Positions 36,331 through 49,423 of a stretch of DNA of 64,000 nt are shown here, piece after piece (the first letter of the stretch is position 1; every line of letters starts with the position of its first letter). The notes under the pieces were generated by a model. That model worked only from the letters and a program-made list of their open reading frames with translations, had not been told where the DNA came from and searched no databases. Origin of the DNA: Hyperoplus lanceolatus (taxonomy: Eukaryota; Chordata; Actinopteri; Uranoscopiformes; Ammodytidae). Both the position numbers and the translations under genes were made by a program. Location: NCBI GenBank assembly GCA_026929865.2, contig CM049406.2:24958001-25022000 (forward strand), given 5' to 3'.

Positions 36331-38356
36331 GAATGTGTTACTAAAGGTAAACACCATATGAAAGCTTGATACTTTACCATCGAGAGTTTCAAGACATCCT
36401 GACACATTTCTCATTGTAGAACCTGGGTTAATGCAGTTATCAGTGAAGTTACAAAAGAAGCTACACGCTAAGTCCAGGGATGCTAATATTATTGAAATGT
36501 GAATCCACCATGAATTTCCCTACTGCATTGGTTGCAGTTAGGCAGTTAATCAGCCTACCAAAGGAAAAGGCCCAGGTGCATCCCAGAACAGCTATTGTGG
36601 ACCTTTAATTACGATCTGAGCTAGAAGATGGAGAACCCCAGTGTGCTCTGTAACAACGTGCTTTATCTTGCCTGGTCACCTGAGTTCTTACCTAATTGCA
36701 CATTATGTAGGAACAATGGCTAACTGTTGCTGCTTTGTGCGAGTACAATCTAACTCTAGCTGTATCTCATATCTCAAGAGGGCTGAGAACTCAATGGGTT
36801 GAAAATGTCAACAGCCTCAGGAGACTGTTTCACATCGCTTCTCGTAGAAGGGGCCATGTAGTGCATAATGCGTGACAAGATGGTGTAATGAGATGGTAGA
36901 AAAATGATTCAAGCCAATGTTGAAGCCTCAGAGGAGAGGTACGGTAAGCCTTGTTGAGGGTGAAATAAGACTGAATCCCTGGGCTACTGACGACAAACTA
37001 AATTCAACTTGCCCTGCAGGCTCACTGATCTCTGAGCCCTTACTAAAAAATCACATGACTTGCTCTGACCCTTCAATGAACTATGCTCACATTTCTTTGA
37101 CATGGACCTCTTGTGGTGACTAATGATATGGAAAATGGTTGTCGTATCGCAGAAGCAAAGTGTAATAGCACTGCACAAGCTCTCGGAGAGTTGCGGTGGG
37201 TGGACGGTTGAGGGTACATAGTGTGTGGCTTCAGCCCCCTGTTGCATCCTGCTCTCCTACCTTAACCTTACATTGCTTTCTTTTAACCAATTACCACATT
37301 CTTTATCTCAACCAAGTTTAAATTTCCTATGCTAGACTAACCCTTGAAGGCAACATATGAACCATATTTATTTTCTATATGTTTTCATTAAAATAAGTAG
37401 TAATATTTGATATTTAACAGTCGCTTATATTCATCAGGTGGTCAGAAACACAGCTCAAAATGAATGTTGCTTCATATGTGCTGGAAGTTTGAATACGCAA
37501 CTGGCCACAAGTTCACGATTTCAACTAAGAAGGTGATAATATGTCCTTGTTGTGATCCGAACTTGTTTCTGCTGCCCCCAAGTGGCCAAAACAAGACCAA
37601 TTCTTGCTGGTTTAAACAAATGGTTTTAATTGGTGTTAGGGGTCAATCAAAAAACATGAATAACAGAATAAACATGAATAAAGCTCATGTCTGGCGTGTA
37701 AGATGGAAATGACAACTCTATTTTATTATTTCGGCTGGATGACACTGAAGGTAAAAAGGACTTTTAAGCAGTTGATTTTCAGCAGAGAAGGTCCTGGTGA
37801 GAGTTCGTCCTGATACATTTATAATGGGGTAAGATGTCTGTACTTGCTGTTAGTGTATTTTAGCACCAATTTCACCAAGTCAGATTACATGCACACGGTG
37901 AGCCTGTCAATCAGAGTAACTTCAATAACAAGGTAAAATGTGAGCAGAAAACAAAGCAATCACAAATTCATGTTTGTGTTTAGGTGCAAATGTGAAAGAA
38001 GTAATGCTGGGTCACCAAAAGTGCTGAAGCAGATTACACATAAAATCACCAAAGAAAAAAATAACACTAACTGCACGTGGGGCTATGTGTCTGGCTGTGA
38101 CCGATAATGTTTCTTTTTCCAAGTAATTCTCTTTCCCTTTTTAATAAAAAACACAGCGGGAGCAGGTAAAACTGAAGCTATAGGACAGTGAAGGTGAGGG
38201 GGGAGGTATCAGACTAGTCTGGGCTTCTGACGTACAGGAATTCAGACCCAGGTGGGTTAAAATGGAGGGCTTCATTTTCCTTCCCCTATGCCAGCTAGAC
38301 ATAGAGAGAAACACCAGAACCCTTTGAAGCGTGTGATTAAAGCGCAGCAGGACCGG

Positions 38357-38360
<4 letters not shown>

Positions 38361-38433
<73 letters not shown>
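38361..38433. repeat. (GA)n microsatellite
   Basis: A perfect GA array of about 73 bp. Confidence 0.98.
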
Positions 38434-38436
<3 letters not shown>

Positions 38437-38826
38437 TAAAGCAGAAGTCTCCCGTGACCCACTAAATTGGTCAGTTTGACTTCCTGGTCTACCAGTGTGG
38501 GAGGCGGCCATTTTGACTCCGGGCCAGGAGTTAAATGAGAAGAGAGAAGGCATGTTGGATCTCTGCGTGGGACCGGCGAGTCGTTCCATACCAGCCCAGA
38601 ATTGAGCAGACAACACTGTTTGGGCAGATGAATAATCCATGTGCATAATAGTTGCCAATTAGTCTGGATTTCTCAACAAGAATCAGACGTGGGTGGAATT
38701 ATTTCTCGACAAACATGATGTCAAAAATGACTGGCTTTGACACGGCTCTCTTATGGTGCTGCACACGCATGCAAGCCTTTCTTCGAAACAGAATTAAAGA
38801 TGCAGTGTGTAATATCGGAATATTTA

Positions 38827-41295
38827 GTTCTATTTCGTTCCTACTGACCGCCAGAGGCGGTGCTCACAGCACTGGATGTTCCATCACGCGCATGCGCAGG
38901 TCGAGATCTTTATACCAACCCCGGGAATGTCTATATATTCCGGAAGTCACTCGAGGATCTGTTCCTTCTATCTTCTCGCGGACTAGCAGGTCGCACACAT
39001 TGTTGTGTGATAATATACCATTAGCTTGTCGCAAGTAGCTCGTACCTAAGGGTTGGTGCTTCGATTTGACTTCGACCACCAAGGGCTGCGACTTGCAATT
39101 TGTTCGACTTGGCTGCGGCCGGTAAGGGGTGAGTAAAGTGTGAAGGTTACGCGTAGCCCGGCTACCGCGGAAGCTAATATCACCTTTCCACCTTGCTTTG
39201 ATTAGATCAGGCGGAGGCTGGGTTCACAGTCGCCGTGTTATTCTTTCGTTCGCACCATTGCTTGTGTGTTTTTCGCTAAGCCCGGTTGATAATTGTATGC
39301 TCGAATGTATTATCTTTCTAGCATTGTTGCAATGTTGATCGGGTGCTAAGTTCGCCTGGACCGGTTGCTTACTTTGATTTAATCGACAGCGAGTGGCTTG
39401 GGGTCCAAGCCGCCGCCACAGTATTCTGTAGCATTGTCGCACTGTGGCTCGGGTGCTAGTTCGCCTAGAGCGGTTGCATAAGCTACTAATTTGCTCGTCA
39501 AGTGGGCGGCTTCGGGTCAGAAGTCGCTTTCACTGTTGTATTGAGCTGTGTCCCACCAGTCGTGGGCTCTCACGTAAGCCTTGCGTTGCATAGCTTACTT
39601 TATTGCTTGCCAGGATGAGCCGTGCCACACACTATGTGTATAGCCTACACTGTATTCTGCGCCGGTGGGCGAATTAGTTTCCTAAATCGCCTTCACCGTG
39701 TTATTTTAGCCGTGTCACACTGTTAGGTGTGTGTAGGCTGCTGTAGTATGTCGCCAGTTGGCAGCTTAGTTCACACCGCTGTATTTTTATAGCCGTGTCG
39801 CACCGTTGCACGGTAGCTCACGCCTTAGCCTGACTGCATAGGCTACTTAGTTTGCTCGCCAGTGAACGTCGTTGCCGTCACTGTGTTATTAAGGCGCATT
39901 ATTGCTTGGGTGTGCTCTCGCCTAAGGCTCAATTGCCTATAGCCTTCGTTGATTTGCTCTCCAGTGGGTGGCTGGGGTTACCAAGAGCCGCTGACACTGC
40001 CAGGGGACTACACATAGAGAATAGCATTTTGGCTAATTCTAGCATGTTTTAACCCATGTATGATCATGTGGTTTATTGATTTGCACTGTCCCCTTCTTAG
40101 GTAAACTGAATTCAATTGAACTGTGTTATTTAGGGGGTCGTGGGTGCGCTCTCGTAAAGCTCGATTGCCTAGCCTACTGTAACTTGCTCGCCAGTGGGAG
40201 GCATAGTTTTACACCGTCACTGTATTATTCTAGCGGTGTATTTTGTGAACTGTGTGATAAATGTACTTAATAGAGGCTTTTGCCTTCTTTAGTTGTTTCG
40301 CGCCGCCACGCGGACACCATTTTGATCCTGCGGGAGAGCCACAGTGTGTTCTTTTTCCCTTTGGTAAGAGAAATGCCTCGTCAATATTTTCTTTTTCTGA
40401 ATTAATGAATGTTTGCACTGGTAAAGTGATACATGCAACATGAGTTATGAGGACAATGTAGATTTGAATTATTCTGACTGTTAAATAAGCAATTTGAATG
40501 CAGGTTTTTGAATGTTATTCTGGCTGTGTTATACAGGTCAGGTTTTCTTTTGATGTTCGAAATCCACATCCAGTCCAAAGATGGCGAGCTACTACTGAAC
40601 CAGGATCCACTGTGATGAAAAATTGTGAGTTAGCTAATGCATTGCACTAGTGGTAGGATTCGCACACCACTACTCTTCTGCATACCGTGCGACGAGAATT
40701 CTACACGGAACTTTCATAACTTATTGGTGTGATTAACACCATACGGTCTGAGTTAAAATACCCCGGGGTACATTTTCTTTATTCCTTTTTTTACTTGGGC
40801 CCAAGGTTATGTGATTTATTTGTTTATATGTGTTTTTTTTTCTATTGTGTCAGAAAGATATATATGTGAAAAGTGAAGATCTCTACTGTTATAGATACAT
40901 CTTTCAATAATACATCATAAAACTAAACTTACTGTGTTGTTTCATTAATCATCCATCCTGCTCTAGTAGTCGAACCTAACAATCTGGCCCAGAATATTGT
41001 CTTCCATTGAAATTTAAATCTGCTAAACCAAGAAGGTGTTACATATGGCTACATCATGGGCTGCCTTGAAGCGGATTTCACGGCAGGACATTTGCGCCAC
41101 GGCTACATGGTCTTCATCATGTACGTTGCGCGGCTCTACAGAGTAAATGTCGCTGCACCTCATCCTGTGGGATGACAGCTGTCTTGTTGATGGCTGCAAG
41201 CCCTTAATTGATGAGTACTCTTCGTGACCTTTCTGGTATAAGTCATCCAGTGCTGTAAGCACCGCCTCTGGCGGTCAGTAGGAACGAAATAGAAC
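38827..41295. mobile_element. 2.5-kb composite element with inverted ends and internal minisatellite
   Basis: The left end GTTCTATTTCGTTCCTACTG, then ACCGCCAGAGGCGGTGCTCA, is repeated inverted at 41295-41245 with about one mismatch in 50 bp. The ends themselves contain the small palindrome ACCGCCAGAGGCGGT. Immediately right of the element, 41306-41350 (GGTTCTATGAGTTCCGGATG, then ACCGCCAGTGC) is a second, partly matching inverted copy of the end. The middle, about 39200-40250, is a degenerate tandem repeat. The right part holds an 80-codon minus-strand open frame (41262-41023) of unknown meaning. GC content is well above the flanking intron. Class unknown. Confidence 0.65.
39200..40250. repeat. 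Degenerate minisatellite, period about 110-130 bp
   Basis: Recurring phrases include TTGCTCGCCAGTGG(G), CGTCACTGT(G)TTATT, GCCGTGTCGCACCGTTG and GCATAGGCTACTTAGTTTGC. They return in the same order about eight times with many changes. The repeat lies inside the 38827-41295 element. Confidence 0.7.
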
Positions 41296-41750
41296 GATAG
41301 TTATGTATGTAACTACGGTTCTATGAGTTCCGGATGACCGCCAGTGCTTTACTTTCTGCAAGCACTGAGGGTTTTGTCTTATGATGGACAGAGTGCTTCA
41401 ACTTGTGTTACAAAGCGTGCACATAACCCACGCTGACACACTCTCTCATCTGATGGCTTTTCGAAGTAGGGAAAGGCTACATCAAGGGAGGTAAAAGGCT
41501 TCCCAAGCTACTGCCCATAAAACACAGTTTCTGCAGAGAATTTATGCCCCTGACGCAACTGCCTGGACAAGTTCTCAAAGAAGAAAAAAAACGATACACA
41601 GCCCTGGTGCCAAAACACTGTGATTAGACCGACTGTTAGGGCTGTAGCAGGAGTGTGTTTTTCTCTCTCTCCCTCTCTCTAGATTGACAAGCCAAAGCTG
41701 TGGCTATCTGCTCTCTAGCTAGTACGTCAATTCGCTGAACCTTGGCTACT

Positions 41751-41752
<2 letters not shown>

Positions 41753-41842
<90 letters not shown>
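41753..41842. repeat. (CA)n microsatellite
   Basis: A perfect CA array of about 90 bp. Confidence 0.98.
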
Positions 41843-41846
<4 letters not shown>

Positions 41847-42591
41847 ACAAGAACACAGCCACATACACAATCACAAACCACTGTGCCAGATATACTTATC
41901 AGTATCGATCCGGTCCATCCAAAGCCACTTTATTGTATGGCAGACGTCCAGAGCTAAATTAGGGAAAACATCAGTTTGTAGCCAAAATGGCTGACCAACT
42001 GTCACAAATGCATTTAAAGACTTAAATCAATTAAGTTTGACAATTAATCTCACTGATGATTTTCTCCTTCAGTCCCATTCTCCAAATGTGTGAAAGAGGC
42101 ACGCCACAAGTCTCTTATTTTGGACAGTAAAACAACGTTTTATCTGCTTGAGAGGCTGCTGATGAACAGTTCCATTATTACTAAATGCATGAATCCATCA
42201 CATGCGGTGCTCATTGAGTCTTTTGCACGTCATCACATGTAGACTATAGGAGAAGCATGGCACTAACTACAAAACATGGCTTAGAGTTTAATCAACACCT
42301 CTCTGACACAATGTTTGATGCAATAACGTTTAATGATGACACTACAAAAGGTGTGAGTTTGCACTAGGAATAATGTCCTAAATGATTTTTGGACACACAA
42401 TGCAACATATCAATATGCCCAAAATGTATTTTAAGACAAACCTTTCAAACATTTCTACTTCATTATTTTTTTTTAAACGTAATAGCAACTGTGCGATGCA
42501 TTTCTTCCAGTCTAGGCAGATGCCGTATTTAAGCTTGTGTGCTTCCGAACAGACTTCTTTCAAGTCACCATGAATATGTATTTGTTTGTTT

Positions 42592-42708
<117 letters not shown>

Positions 42709-42825
42709 TGCGTTTGTGTGTTTGCACTAAGTAGGTTTTCATCGGGGCTTAACCGTGACAGTTCTGTCTCTGCTGGCAGATCAATAATATAGTTGCAGAT
42801 GACTGCAATAACACTGGCAGCCAGT

Positions 42826-42828
42826 CAC

Positions 42829-42893
<65 letters not shown>
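42826..42893. repeat. (CA)n microsatellite
   Basis: A CA array of about 68 bp with one GC interruption; forms an inverted pair with 42594-42705. Confidence 0.98.
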
Positions 42894-42894
<1 letters not shown>

Positions 42895-45800
42895 CCGAGT
42901 GTGACAGACAGAGCCTGTCTGTGACGGCGGGGATATTAGGCTTATTAAGAGTGTCTGGGTCTTTGAATGACTCATGCAGACGCAGCGTGTGTTTGCAGGG
43001 CATAGCAGGTTAAAAGGGCTTAACATGAAAATGCATCTCACAAGCCCCCGGCCCTCTGTGGCCCCTAGCTCATCTGCTTATAACCTCCCTTCCTCCCTCC
43101 CTCCCTTTTTCTCTACCACACTTTGTTGTCCTGTGTCCCCTTTTCCTAATGTGTTACTCCCAGCTTTCCTTCCCAATTTTTTTTATAACACAAACAAACT
43201 TTCTCTAACTTCAATTTCTTTACAGCTTCAGAATATTCTAAATGACTGTGGAAATATGGAAGTCAACCAGAGGACATCATGCAGTAGCTGAAAAGGATGC
43301 CTCAATATAACTGATAAAGACAGGAGGCTAAATGCCCTGCTGCAGTGCGTAGTATGTAACAGATTTACTTTTAAAATGGATTGAAAATCAATGACGCCTG
43401 GTTTGAAAATCAAAATCATTTATCTATCATTTGAAAAAAAAAAATTGAAAAACTTTTGAATCACAGTTACAATGGTTGTCAGACATGAAGTGTAAATGGT
43501 TTCAGAAAGTTCTCGAGGACAGTTGCAATAGCGCATATTGGCCTATTTTACTTAACTAGTAAACGAGATCACATGGCAACTGGAAAGCATCGTACCAATG
43601 CTGACTGCTGTCTCTATCACAATCAAAATCAAACCATTTGGCTTGCAGGTTTGTAGTGGTCCCCTGTGGGTCCCCTAAACTACTCACATTCATAACTTAA
43701 GGCTACAGGAAAATGGCCACAGAAATTATGAAAAAGTGTGCATGGCCAAAATATCTTCAGCTGCAGAGGTTATGGTAGGACCAGCCTAGAGAAATAACAA
43801 ACCTGAATCTGCATCATTTATTTATTTGTTGTGTGAAAAATATTAACTGCTCATAGCTACTGCTGCCGGCTTCCATGACAACGAACAAAATAATTTGGCA
43901 CACAACTGATTACTTTGGAGAAAGCACAGTCAAATAACACCAGGCTGCTATTAAGCCCCCTCTCTGTGAGCATTGGGTTGAAGACAAATACATTTAGAAA
44001 GGGCTGCTTTACATAAAAGGGAGACAACACAAGTAATAAGAAATTGTGTTTCAGCTCTGTGATACAGCAGCCCCCAAGGGTCCAATCTCCAAGTATGTCT
44101 GTTAATCCAGTATTTATGTCATAAGTCAAGCGACAATGGTTTACCCTTTTTTAGCCATGTATAACATTAAATGAATAGTTCAACTTATTTTCTTTTTTAG
44201 CTTGTTGCCTCACTCAACAGTAGTCTTGCACCGCCCGCCCACCTACTTCCGCTCAGTTTTCATTTCCCTTCAGTAGTCAGTCTGGGACTGCGGTATATTA
44301 GTAGGTTTTACTGGTCCAATCAGCCAACAGAGGGAGAGGCGGAGAACAATGACGTGCACTAGTTTCAGTTGCAGAAGTCGGCGTATGACATACGTTAAGA
44401 CCAAACGTTAAGCGATTGGTTGGCAGATCCAGAGTGGCACTGGGCAGATAGCCAATAGTTTTAAACTTCAAGAGACCCCCCGCCTTCAAGTGAGTATACG
44501 TTTGTCAATCGAGTGATTCCAGACCTTCTGTACAAATGAAACGAAGTACGGTGGTACACACAACAATATCCATCACTTGTGAGCAAAAACTAATACCACC
44601 TGGAAAACCTAGTAAAAAGATTTACTCTTAAGCAACATTTGCCGACTATCTTCCTGTTTCCCATCATGCCTCACTGTCCTCTCCACTCACCTTACCGACA
44701 GGTGCAGTAATAGATCACACCTGTATAGATCACTGAACCTCTCCCCCTCTCTCCACTTCCTCTGCCAACACAAGATCAATATGTCTAGTTCAGTATGGGT
44801 AACACACAGAATGCCTGTGTTTAAAATGTAACCTGCATCCTCCTTTTGCTATTTCCTCTGCCCCTCAGATCAATAGTAAAGCACGCACCGTCATCAGTAA
44901 GCAGTCGGGGGCCTCCTCTGGATCAATGACGGTTTAAAAATTAACAACCGTGCACATACACTGCATCTTGAAAACCAACATTAATATAGCTATACTCATT
45001 GTATTTCCATTTTTCTACTCTTATAAAGCAGATGGAGATTACGAATTGAAATCCAAAGTGAAGAAAGGGATGAAGTGAGTGTAATAATGATATAAGAAAG
45101 GAATCTAAAGATGATGTACAGATTATTCATTGAGACACTCTGTCACACCAGGATTTGTTTCGCCAATATCCAGATACTGAATTATTTTTCCCTCTATGTC
45201 GACCAAGACTTTAAGAGCCTTTTCAGCTCAACACAAATAAGCAGATGGTTCATCTAAGCTACAATACTCGACATTCAGGGATTGTGACTGAGAGCCAGTG
45301 TGGCCTTTAACTAAAAGTCTGTGTGTATTTCATCCAGGCACAACACCAATGACAGCACGACCGTTCAGAGCACTGGCATTTGGAGAGGAGCGTGGTAATG
45401 TGATTCCATACGATGCAGTTTGAGATAGAGAGAGGACGCTCAAATATTCCCATAAAAAAAAAATGGAAAACTAAAAAATTGGTGTAACTGAGTAGAATGA
45501 AGTCAAAATCACACATTCACCACAGTGAAATGACACCACAAACTTCCCAATTTGAAATTTAAAGTAAACACAATGTTCAAAAATGGATGATGAACAATTG
45601 GTTAATCCACTGCAATTTGTATGAGAATGAAATACAAGGCGTGGTACGGCTCCACACACACACACACACTTGCAACCTTCAGCTCTTTAAGCAAGTCACC
45701 AAAATCAATGAAATAATTCACCAGTTTATGCCTGGATTCTATCGTTGTTTCAATTCAATGGAAATGCGTTTTATTGTTCAATAAACTGAAGGGGGAAAAA

Positions 45801-48051
45801 AACACCCTGCCTGGATAAATTAGAAGCCTATCCAATAAGTCCCATCGGCGTGTAAGTGTGCGTACTGTTTTAAAGGTCTGTTGTATTTACTCATGTTTCA
45901 AAGCCTGTGGTCTGTGTAACATGTCATCAGTTTAAATCTCCACAAGCCATTCTAATAAAAAGAGGTAAAAGCATTGAAGCGTGAAGGTGATGTGTGTTTA
46001 TGGAGCTGTTAAAGAGCTGCTAGTGTGTGCACCACTGCAAACATAACATTAGGATTAAAGAGACAAATAAAAACAAAGATATCCTTGTTAATGCAAACGG
46101 TGCATGTTCTGTTAAAGTTATATTATCTATATGAACTATTTGATTGGACTCAGTGTTGTAGTACAACCACACTTTATTGCGTTTGCGATTTCCACTGAAT
46201 GACAACCTATCTATGAAACATTTATGTAGGATCACAGCAGTGACGTGAAACTACTACTGGAGTGCCAACTATTCTCACTCATGGCAAAGCTATACAGCAC
46301 AAAGTAAATCAAAGTCAGACTGTCTCTTTGTCCTTCTAACTCTGTCTCATCTTTCTCCCTCTGTTCTCCCCCACACGTCTCCAAATCTCCACAATTAGAA
46401 GCTCAACTGTAGCTCAAGTGACTGCAGTTTCTATATTACTACGAAGCAGCAGATATGAACTCTATTACTAAGTCGCATCCGTAGTGACTCAGCCGTATGT
46501 GCAGCAAAGTGCCGGCTCGTCATTCTGAACCGTGAGATTTCGGATGTTGTTTGAAAACCTCAGAGGCTAAAAAAAAATATATGAATTTGCCCGTTATGTA
46601 ATTGACCAACTTCACGCATGGCTATGACTGTGTTGAGATGATATGGGAAAACTGCATAGTATTATTTTTTCATTAACAATATCACAGCTATATTTAAAGA
46701 AAATATGTCACCACATATTGCTTGCTGAGGCCATAGTTTGTGGCTATATTCTTTGTTGTAGGGAGCTTTGAACAGTGGCTAGATGCAGACTGTGGTATGT
46801 ACATCACACATTTAAATCACTTATGAATCGATATACTACACAGCACAATAAAAAGCACAGGCTGTTGTGTTGGGAAATGATATCCAGCTCTCTTATAGGA
46901 CTGGTAGCCAGAGCCCAAGCACAGACAGACATTTTAAGGCAGAAATAACAGGCTGCATGCCAGCTGGAGTGGTATCATGAACCCATGAACCCAATCTAGG
47001 CCCCTAATCAGTTGTCATCTGAGACACTTAAAATACACCCAACTTAACCCACACCCCTACCAGTTATCTCTGCACCTGCCATTTATAACCTCAGCTAATG
47101 CAAAACCCCAACCCCTGGTTATTGCTATGAGGTACTACTGAACAAAGTAGGACTAGACCGGGGCATAATAATTGCTCCAAAACAGGCCTGGAAGGAGTGT
47201 GTAGCAATGTATGCACTATCACAAATGTTCTCTCACTCGGAACTCCCCTCCCGTTTGTTCATTCATACTGCTTCATTGTTCCTTTGGAGGTTGTTCGATG
47301 CTGAAAATATACTTTGTATTCACGCTGCTAGCATACCACAGCAAACTAAATGAGTTTACTCACATGATTAAATCTTGCTATATATGAGCAACAGGTGATT
47401 CCAGTACACAGAAGCTCGCTAAGGCAAGTGGAGAATGGGATAAACAGCGGGCGAAGTCAATGTATTCTAACTTGTTTTAGTTTGTCTTCTTTGTGGCGTT
47501 TTAAATTACCATTAAAGTAGGTTTCATTCACCATTTAGAAATGTAATATATTGCCAAACTAGCGCTAAAAGGTTCAGTGTGTTAGAAGTACGCAAGTTAT
47601 TCTTCAATTCCACATCTTATTGACTACACAACATTGTGACCTGGTTTGTAAAGAAACATTCTTTGTTTGTCTGACAGGCCTGACATTAGCGCGGAAATGT
47701 CCCACCTTGAACTATTATATTTTCTTCAGATTGCCTCAATGCGAGAACACGTTTTTCTTCATTGACTTATTACTGTAGGGACCTTTCTTCAGATCAAAGA
47801 GTTTTCCGATTGAATAAAAACAGGCAATGGTTTTGAGCACAGCTGCACGCTCTGACCACATCTCTATAAGTGTACAGTATGTGTGATGAAGGAGAAACAG
47901 AGGGACAGCCACAGTGCTGGCAGTAGAGCAACCCAACAGCCCCAGGGTAATGGGCCCTTGCTAGAAGGTTCACATTTTCCCACCAGACAAGTTGTGGTTA
48001 GTGCCTGCTGCTACAATTACAGCCAATGCTCATGAACAAAACATCTCTTTC

Positions 48052-48053
<2 letters not shown>

Positions 48054-48100
<47 letters not shown>
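48054..48100. repeat. (CA)n microsatellite
   Basis: A perfect CA array of about 47 bp, directly abutting the retroelement fragment that follows. Confidence 0.97.
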
Positions 48101-48103
<3 letters not shown>

Positions 48104-48343
48104 CGCCACATGTCGAAGTGTCCCTGGGCAAGACACTGAACCCCGAATTGCTCCCGATAGTTAGCTTAGTTAGCTTAGCACCCTAGTGCTAAGCCTACCC
48201 TGCGTGGTAGCTGCTGCTATCGGTGTATGAATGTGTGTGTGACTGGGTGAATGTGTACAAAAAACAATGTAAAGCGCTTTGAGTCTGTGATAAACGGAGA
48301 TATAGCGCTATACAAGTCCATTTACCATTACCATTACCATTAC
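48101..48343 (+). mobile_element. Fish retroelement 3' fragment with (ATTACC)n tail
   Basis: It contains CCTGGGCAAGACACTGAACC, GTGTATGAATGTGTGTGTGA, AAAGCGCTTTGAGTCTGTGA and ATAGCGCTATACAAGTCCAT, then a CCATTACCATTACC tail. This string of motifs is a very common dispersed 3' end in teleost genomes. The tail shape points to a LINE or LINE-dependent SINE, inserted in plus orientation. The class is inferred from memory of the motif. Confidence 0.65.
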
Positions 48344-48366
48344 CACACACACACACACACACACAC
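48344..48366. repeat. Short (CA)n tract
   Basis: A CA array following the ATTACC tail. Confidence 0.9.
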
Positions 48367-48768
48367 TCCATACAGCAGCCAGTTAAGCATGCAGCAGCTC
48401 ATCCCTTTATCAGGCATTGAAAAAAAAGGCCATCCCTCGGCCAGTGGAGCGAAATGGCCACCACAGTGCCACCAAGCTGATATATTTATCTACTGGGTGT
48501 TTGCTCACTGTCAGAGGTCCACTTGGATGATTAGATAAAGGGAGCAGGGAGAGAGAGAGAGATCTTTCAGTTGTTCTCCAGGGTCGTTCCGCTCTACCTG
48601 ACTATCGTGACATCATAGCAGTGGGACACAGATCTCTTATTTTGATACCCTTTACAACTGTTCACATTGGGGATGCAAAATGAACGTGTGCTGAGCCGCA
48701 CCATACCGAACTGCTCGGTGGAAACAAAACTTTATATTTCTTTGGTCAAAATCATGGATGGGTTACAC

Positions 48769-49423
48769 CAGTGGTTCTCAATTATTTTCTGTTATGGCCC
48801 CCCCCCCCCCAGGGGACAGACATTTTTTCGCGCCCCCCTAAATTGAAATACTATTGAGAACCTGCTAATATTTATTTATTTATCTGTACAAAACCACTGC
48901 ATGAGTTTCTGCCACGAGCATTCTGCATACAATCACCTTATTATCAAATTAGATAACAAACATTAGCTGAGATAACTTCTGCAGCAAAAAAATTCAAAGT
49001 TCAGTTTATTAGCTCAATTTGTAACATTTAAACAAGACTGCTCAGTCTGTGTGAATCTCAGGACAGAGAAACAAGAGCAAATGATTCACTGAGGTTTGCA
49101 TTTAATCCAAAACATTTTTAAACTGTAAACTTAGTTAAGGTGGTGTTTTTTATTATTATAGGCCAATAGGCCTTCTGTGATGCGATAACCAATAATTCAT
49201 TAATATTATCACTTGCTTGATTTCTTTTTGAATAGCCTACAGAGACTCTTGGAGACACATGTGGACATTTATTTACTGCAAATTGCGGCCTTTCGCGCGG
49301 ATATGTCCGTACATAAGCGCACATCACATTTTTTTTGGGTCAGTTGGAAATCAAGGCAGCACGCACCCCCCCCCCCCCCCCCCCTCACAACTCACGGCGC
49401 CCCCCACCATTTCAGAAGCACTG
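48769..49423. mobile_element. hAT-type non-autonomous element, 655 bp, 8-bp target duplication
   Basis: The left end CAGTGGTTCTCAA and right end TTTCAGAAGCACTG are short inverted repeats of the hAT type. The target duplication GGTTACAC is perfect at 48761-48768 and 49424-49431. Subterminal C runs lie at about 48798-48811 and 49369-49384. No transposase coding remains. It is a deletion derivative that needs a transposase from elsewhere. Confidence 0.88.

Noticed and set aside
44160..44530. Possible repeat with CCAATCAG and GCGATTGG boxes
   Set aside because: No second copy in the window and no defined ends.
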